10,121 nt of DNA. Origin: Parabacteroides sp. AM08-6 (GTDB lineage Bacteria > Bacteroidota > Bacteroidia > Bacteroidales > Tannerellaceae). Positions within the stretch are counted from its first letter, which is position 1. Each line of letters opens with the position of its first letter. Location: positions 396-10,516 of the forward strand of contig NZ_QRMP01000050.1 in assembly GCF_003473295.1 (NCBI RefSeq), in the 5' to 3' direction. The notes under the pieces are model-generated. The model had not been told where the DNA came from and searched no databases. It saw only the letters and a list, made by a program, of their open reading frames with translations. Of this stretch, positions 7,157 through 10,121 are shown in pieces. The position numbers and the translations under genes were made by a program.

Positions 7157-7858
7157 CTATTCTTCCGAATAGCTTTGATTAGGATGAAATGCTTTTTCAA
7201 ACACTTCTGGTTTCATCAGATTATTAAATAAAGCCCTGAAAGCTGCATGAATAGATGGTATCTCATTCAAATTTATCTTTTCCTTGCTTTCTCCTATCTC
7301 ACTTGATAGTAGATCGGAGAGTCTTTCTATCTTATCCAGATTTAGATATTCGAGCGGATTATTGGCTATATGAAATCTTTTAGATATAACATCGCCGAAA
7401 TCGTTAATCGATATACGGGATGTTTGAGATAGCATATTGATAACACAAGCCAAAGATGATAGCCGGTTTCGCTCTCCAGATATGCCATGATTGAGCAGAA
7501 CTTGGCTGATTGTGTAGTAGTAATTATCAATATGTGGTTTAATATCTTCTTCCATTGACAGGGTTATATTCGCCAAAACCTCAGCGTTGACATTTGCAAT
7601 CCTGAAAATATTTTTGTTATACTTGCCTACCTCTTTCTCTATATCGTTAAACAGCTTTTTTATCTTAAATCGGTAGAAGGGACTTTTCTTTAACTCCTCC
7701 TCAAGCGATAGGGAATAGTTATACACTTGGTCGTTGACGAACAAAACAATATAAGTCAGGACAGAAACAAGGCTGTTTGTTTCTTCATCTATTTTCTCCC
7801 AACTATCAATTTGATTTTCTTTTAATCCGGCTTCATAGCAGCCCAATACGTAGTTCAT
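7157..7858 (-). CDS. Hypothetical helical phage protein between integrase and portal
   Basis: A 233-aa protein, almost wholly alpha-helical by composition, with no cysteine motif, signal peptide or transmembrane helix. The segment VSVLTYIVLFVNDQVY (about 31-46) is the most hydrophobic part and reads as a buried helix. A lysine/glutamate-rich helix follows (LEEELKKSPFYRFKIKKL), then a tyrosine-rich segment (DNYYYTISQ) and a conserved-looking C-terminus. The start ATG at 7858 follows an AT-rich leader. Position upstream of the portal suggests a virion or packaging accessory role, or a regulator made with the integrase, since it is the first gene after it. Neither is supported by a motif. I do not recognise the family. 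Confidence 0.65.
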   Translation of the reverse strand: MNYVLGCYEAGLKENQIDSWEKIDEETNSLVSVLTYIVLFVNDQVYNYSLSLEEELKKSPFYRFKIKKLFNDIEKEVGKYNKNIFRIANVNAEVLANITLSMEEDIKPHIDNYYYTISQVLLNHGISGERNRLSSLACVINMLSQTSRISINDFGDVISKRFHIANNPLEYLNLDKIERLSDLLSSEIGESKEKINLNEIPSIHAAFRALFNNLMKPEVFEKAFHPNQSYSEE

Positions 7859-7874
7859 GATAATTTTGTTTTAT

Positions 7875-7902
7875 GAGGGTATGTTAGATGTATCATACCC
7901 TC
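7875..7902. repeat. Perfect 9-bp inverted repeat after the integrase stop
   Basis: GAGGGTATG (7875-7883) and CATACCCTC (7894-7902) are exact reverse complements with a 10-nt spacer. The repeat fills most of the gap between the integrase stop (7915) and the next gene's start (7858). As RNA on the minus strand it makes a stable hairpin, but the bases after it (ATAAAACAAAATT) contain no U tract, so it is not a standard terminator. An mRNA processing/stability hairpin, operator, or recombinase core site is possible. Confidence 0.6.
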
Positions 7903-7914
7903 GTTGTTAATATC

Positions 7915-8877
7915 TCAATCTAAATATCCATTTCCGGCCAGTGAGCGGGCATTCTCTTCCAAAGTCATCTGATTATATCTATTCATACATTCTCTTGATT
8001 TATGTCCAGTGCATCCCATAATTTTGGATTCCTGGATATTGTTCTTAATCATATTGGTGATAAATGTTCTCCTGGCGGTATGAGAGGTGATAAGTCTGTA
8101 TTTAGGGACCATGATTGTTTTTATTTCACCGGCAATCTCCCTTTCATAGGTTATCATCTCGGTCATCCCTGTTTTACGACAAATGTCTTTTATTACTTTG
8201 TTAAAATACTGAATGCAACAGGCTTTTGGCAGACAGTTATTATATTTTGCAAATATTTCCTTTACATACTTTGTAATGGGAATACACACTTTTGCTTTTG
8301 TCTTTTGGGTAAGCATCCTGATATTATCACCGACAATGTTATTTATTGTTATGTGGGAATAATCAGAAAACCTTTGTCCAGTCATGCACCCCAGAATGAA
8401 TAAATCCCGTAATTCCTTTTCTCTTTCGGTCAAGCCGTCAAAGTAATATATTCGGGCAATATCCCTTTCTGAAAGATAGATAAAGAATAGGTCTTCATTT
8501 CTTATTCTGACATCTGTATAGGAATTGTCTACAGCCCATCCATTCATCTGCGCTTTCTTTAGAAAGTACTTCATTCGTTGGATTAATCCTTTGACTGTAT
8601 TTATTTTCAATTTCTGTTTAATATGCAGGTAGTTAGCAAAATCGTCCAAAAGCTCCTTTCCAATCTCATCAGTATTGTAGGACTCTTTATATTCGTCCTG
8701 AAACCTGATAAAGTTCATCAGTGCTGATTTGAGAGATAAACGACTTTTTGCTCTTGGATTCTTTTGCAAAAATATCGTTGCGAACTGAACAAAACTACAA
8801 ACAGGAAGACTACGCATATACTCGCTTTGTAGTGACATTCCTGCATAAGCTGAAAAATCAATTTTTAAAGCAGTCAT
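7915..8877 (-). CDS. int: Tyrosine recombinase / phage integrase
   Basis: A 320-aa site-specific recombinase expected to integrate and excise the element. All catalytic residues can be seen. R169 is in GCMTGQRFSD. The beta-hairpin lysine is in QKTKAK (K192/K194). H266 and R269 lie in HTARRTF, H292 in GHK, and the nucleophile Y301 in CMNRYNQM. The N-terminal ~125 residues are the SAM-like core-binding domain (residues ~25-115, with FANYLHIKQKLKINTVKGLI). Length is near the short end for Bacteroidales integrases, which often have ~400 residues, because the arm-binding domain is reduced. An in-frame TTG at 8946 would add 23 residues but would run through a hairpin and an opposing promoter, so the ATG at 8877 is chosen. 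It is co-directional with the portal genes downstream. The catalytic assignment is firm. Confidence 0.93.
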   Translation of the reverse strand: MTALKIDFSAYAGMSLQSEYMRSLPVCSFVQFATIFLQKNPRAKSRLSLKSALMNFIRFQDEYKESYNTDEIGKELLDDFANYLHIKQKLKINTVKGLIQRMKYFLKKAQMNGWAVDNSYTDVRIRNEDLFFIYLSERDIARIYYFDGLTEREKELRDLFILGCMTGQRFSDYSHITINNIVGDNIRMLTQKTKAKVCIPITKYVKEIFAKYNNCLPKACCIQYFNKVIKDICRKTGMTEMITYEREIAGEIKTIMVPKYRLITSHTARRTFITNMIKNNIQESKIMGCTGHKSRECMNRYNQMTLEENARSLAGNGYLD

Positions 8878-8889
8878 AATAAATAGTAC

Positions 8890-8920
8890 TTTGAAAATTA
8901 ATAAATAAGCACTATATTTG
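8890..8920 (+). promoter_or_regulatory. Strong plus-strand promoter in the integrase leader (unit B)
   Basis: TTTG at 8890-8893 and TATATTTG at 8913-8920 are exact matches to the Bacteroides -33 and -7 elements, with a 19-nt spacer, the best promoter match in the window. It points away from the integrase and begins 13 nt before its start codon. No gene on the plus strand follows; the product would be the structured RNA listed next. Confidence 0.65.
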
Positions 8921-8928
8921 TAGTGCTT
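8907..8928. repeat. 8-bp inverted repeat overlapping the unit B promoter
   Basis: AAGCACTA (8907-8914) and TAGTGCTT (8921-8928) are exact reverse complements with a 6-nt spacer that holds most of the -7 element. It could be an operator, a hairpin in the integrase mRNA leader (on the minus strand it is followed by a T-rich stretch, as in an attenuator), or a core-type recombinase site, since arms of about this size and a 6-bp spacer suit tyrosine recombinases. Confidence 0.55.
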
Positions 8929-8990
8929 TTTATAGTCTGAAAGCAAAAGAGTTTACAAAGGCCGGGTAGTTGTAGCTGCTCGGCCTTGCC
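8924..8990 (+). ncRNA. Predicted antisense small RNA in the integrase leader (unit B)
   Basis: From the promoter at 8890-8920 a short RNA would begin near 8924. Hairpin 1 is TGCTTT (8924-8929) / AAAGCA (8940-8945). A 12-nt linker follows. Hairpin 2 has 12 pairs, AAGGCCGGGTAG (8958-8969) / CTGCTCGGCCTT (8976-8987), counting two G-U pairs, with loop TTGTAG. No T tract follows directly; a T5 run lies at 9008-9012, so the 3' end is uncertain. The RNA is complementary to any transcript entering the integrase from the right. Layout matches unit A. The alternative is that hairpin 2 is only the terminator of the minus-strand 95-aa gene. Confidence 0.45.
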
Positions 8991-9052
8991 GTTCTATTCA
9001 GATGTCATTTTTGGGGAGGCATGAAAAAAGTTCATATTTTCCGTGATTTGAG

Positions 9053-9340
9053 CTATTTCTTTAATTGACTTAATACACTATCATCAAATCCAGGGCAGGC
9101 AACATCATCATGCTTCGCCGGGTCCGGACCTAAGCCACACTCACAGTAAGCATCACAGTTGCCGCAAATTTTGCCGGTGTATTTTTTCTGGTCGTTCGGT
9201 TTTTCCGAACAACCACTTTCATAATATTCAAGCCCTTTACATCTCTCGTACTCTGGAGGAGTTCTACCTACATCGCAAAACTCCTCTTCTGTTTTTTCAT
9301 TCATTACTTGATGAACGCAGTAATCACAGTCGTAATCCAT
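9053..9340 (-). CDS. Small cysteine-rich, probably zinc-binding protein
   Basis: A 95-aa acidic protein with ten cysteines (5, 8, 22, 34, 44, 59, 62, 66, 68, 82), arranged as two similar halves. Half one has CDYC, then CDVG, then CKGLE. Half two has CGNC, then CECG, then CPGFD. Each half supplies four potential zinc ligands in a ribbon- or treble-clef-like order, suggesting tandem zinc-binding modules made by internal duplication. No signal peptide is present, so the cysteines probably bind metal in the cytoplasm and do not form disulfides. It follows the 238-aa gene by 12 nt and precedes the integrase, so it may be a regulator or adaptor. I do not recognise a named family. Confidence 0.7.
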   Translation of the reverse strand: MDYDCDYCVHQVMNEKTEEEFCDVGRTPPEYERCKGLEYYESGCSEKPNDQKKYTGKICGNCDAYCECGLGPDPAKHDDVACPGFDDSVLSQLKK

Positions 9341-9352
9341 ATTCGTTATTTC

Positions 9353-10069
9353 TTAAACATTATACATCTGCTCGACTTTCAATCGGGCATACAACTTATT
9401 TACATCTCCTTGAGCCTCGTCAATAGCTTGTTTCCCGAAAGCGTTCTTCAACATGCGCATATCATCCTCGTTATCCAGTTTAAATGTTACGGGATTAGGA
9501 ATTTTCTCTATGCCCATAATATCCAACAGGAGATTGTAATTTCCTTTCTCGAACTCCGACGTAAGCCAATCGTATTGGGCTTCCATCTGTGGAAGATTGT
9601 TGACCTTTCTTTCGTTCTCGGCCTTTACAAAGATGCGTTGTTCTACGGACATTGCGGATTCAAGGATTTTAGCAAACACATTCGTGGTAGACCCTTCAAT
9701 TGTGTATTGCCTAATATCCTCAATATTCTTTTTGAAGACATCAAGCTTCTCTTGTATCTTTCGCTTTCGCTGTTCAAGAACCAGTTCAGCCTCCAGTCTC
9801 TTTTCCTCTTCTCCGTGATACATGAGGTATCTGGCACGTGCAATCTGGCATTCACGGATACCGAAAACAATCAAAGCGCCTTTATCATCACGGAGATACC
9901 CGTCACTTGTATGTACCCAATAGCCTGTCGAGCACTCCATAATACCTACCGGTTCATCCCCGGCCTTAAACATGACAGGGGAGCATTTTTTTCTAAGGTT
10001 GACCTTGTTCACAAGATCAAGGGTTAACCCTTCTGCTTTTTCCTCCTTTGTTAATTTATTTATTTTCAT
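9353..10069 (-). CDS. Hypothetical phage protein with central coiled coil
   Basis: A 238-aa soluble protein. Residues about 85-122 form a highly charged coiled-coil helix (EEEKRLEAELVLEQRKRK and on). The N-terminal 80 residues appear as a small mixed domain with YWVHTSDGYLRDDKGALIVFG, and the C-terminal part is helical and acidic. There is no signal peptide or catalytic motif. The ATG at 10069 follows a leader with AAGTGAAGG, a weak Shine-Dalgarno-like run; the 52 bases to the window edge hold nothing else. The gene heads an operon with the 95-aa zinc-type protein. A long opposite-strand frame covers it, but that frame's composition is that of a complement and not of a protein. The family is not recognised; a DNA-transaction or structural accessory role is possible. 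Confidence 0.7.
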   Translation of the reverse strand: MKINKLTKEEKAEGLTLDLVNKVNLRKKCSPVMFKAGDEPVGIMECSTGYWVHTSDGYLRDDKGALIVFGIRECQIARARYLMYHGEEEKRLEAELVLEQRKRKIQEKLDVFKKNIEDIRQYTIEGSTTNVFAKILESAMSVEQRIFVKAENERKVNNLPQMEAQYDWLTSEFEKGNYNLLLDIMGIEKIPNPVTFKLDNEDDMRMLKNAFGKQAIDEAQGDVNKLYARLKVEQMYNV

Positions 10070-10121
10070 GCCTTCACTTATTTTTATATTAAAATTTTTC
10101 TGCTACTAATACTAAGCGACG

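Noticed and set aside
8002..8403. Plus-strand 133-codon open frame inside the integrase
   Set aside because: It lies wholly antisense to the conserved catalytic domain of a clear recombinase.
8878..8946. N-terminal extension of the integrase from a TTG codon
   Set aside because: The extra 23 residues cover the 8-bp inverted repeat and the opposing promoter and match no integrase pattern; the ATG at 8877 gives a normal start.
1528..8990. Units A and B as attL/attR direct repeats of the prophage
   Set aside because: Likeness is architectural with many base differences and no identical core of att length, and clear phage-like genes continue right of unit B.
9021..9068. Plus-strand 15-codon peptide MKKVHIFRDLSYFFN preceded by GGGGAGG
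   Set aside because: The Shine-Dalgarno-like run is only one base from the ATG, such runs matter little in Bacteroidota, and the frame overlaps the end of the 95-aa gene. It could only be real if unit B RNA reads through.
9308..10027. Long plus-strand open frame (239 codons) opposite the 238-aa and 95-aa genes
   Set aside because: Its translation is hydrophobic and without domain logic, as expected from the complement of a charged coiled-coil gene; the minus-strand frame has normal protein composition and operon spacing.
1..10121. tRNA genes, CRISPR arrays or insertion sequences
   Set aside because: No cloverleaf, regularly spaced repeats or transposase motifs were recognised on either strand by eye; a tRNA scan would settle the first.

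Overview
The window looks like DNA from a member of the Bacteroidota, most likely Bacteroides or a close relative, carrying an integrated or integrase-bearing tailed phage. The base composition is AT-rich. Several genes are preceded by the Bacteroidetes -7 promoter element TAnnTTTG, and start codons lack Shine-Dalgarno sequences and sit in A/T-rich leaders. The tyrosine recombinase is of the kind common on Bacteroidales mobile elements. The portal and the long protein after it resemble P22-type short-tailed phage modules, and the portal in particular recalls crAss-like phage portals; this likeness is from memory and was not searched.

Left part (1-1400): a terminator-like hairpin from an unseen upstream gene, then a plus-strand HNH nuclease gene (82-885) with its own promoter. 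It converges on a minus-strand small lipoprotein gene (996-1391), also with its own promoter. One bidirectional terminator lies between them. This pair could be host DNA or a prophage cargo (moron) cassette.

Middle-left (1392-1793): non-coding, but it holds a compact promoter plus two-hairpin transcription unit (unit A, about 1528-1610) and a candidate promoter for the next gene. A 146-aa plus-strand unknown protein (1794-2234) then ends flush against the stop codon of the main phage operon.

Right part (2235-10069, all minus strand; read from right to left): a 238-aa coiled-coil unknown, a 95-aa cysteine-rich protein, a tyrosine integrase, a 233-aa helical unknown, a 69-aa lysine-rich protein, the portal, and an 885-aa protein that is probably the tail hub/stabilization (gp10-like) protein. 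Portal and hub overlap by ATGA, with a slippery-type U UUA AAA heptamer at the junction. The integrase therefore sits directly upstream of virion genes on the same strand, separated from them only by a perfect 9-bp inverted repeat.

A second two-hairpin unit (unit B, about 8913-8990) runs on the plus strand out of the integrase leader. It has the best promoter match in the window and the same layout as unit A. It would be antisense to the integrase leader, so it may control entry into the integrase-to-portal operon. No terminase, major capsid, lysis or replication gene, tRNA or CRISPR array is visible.
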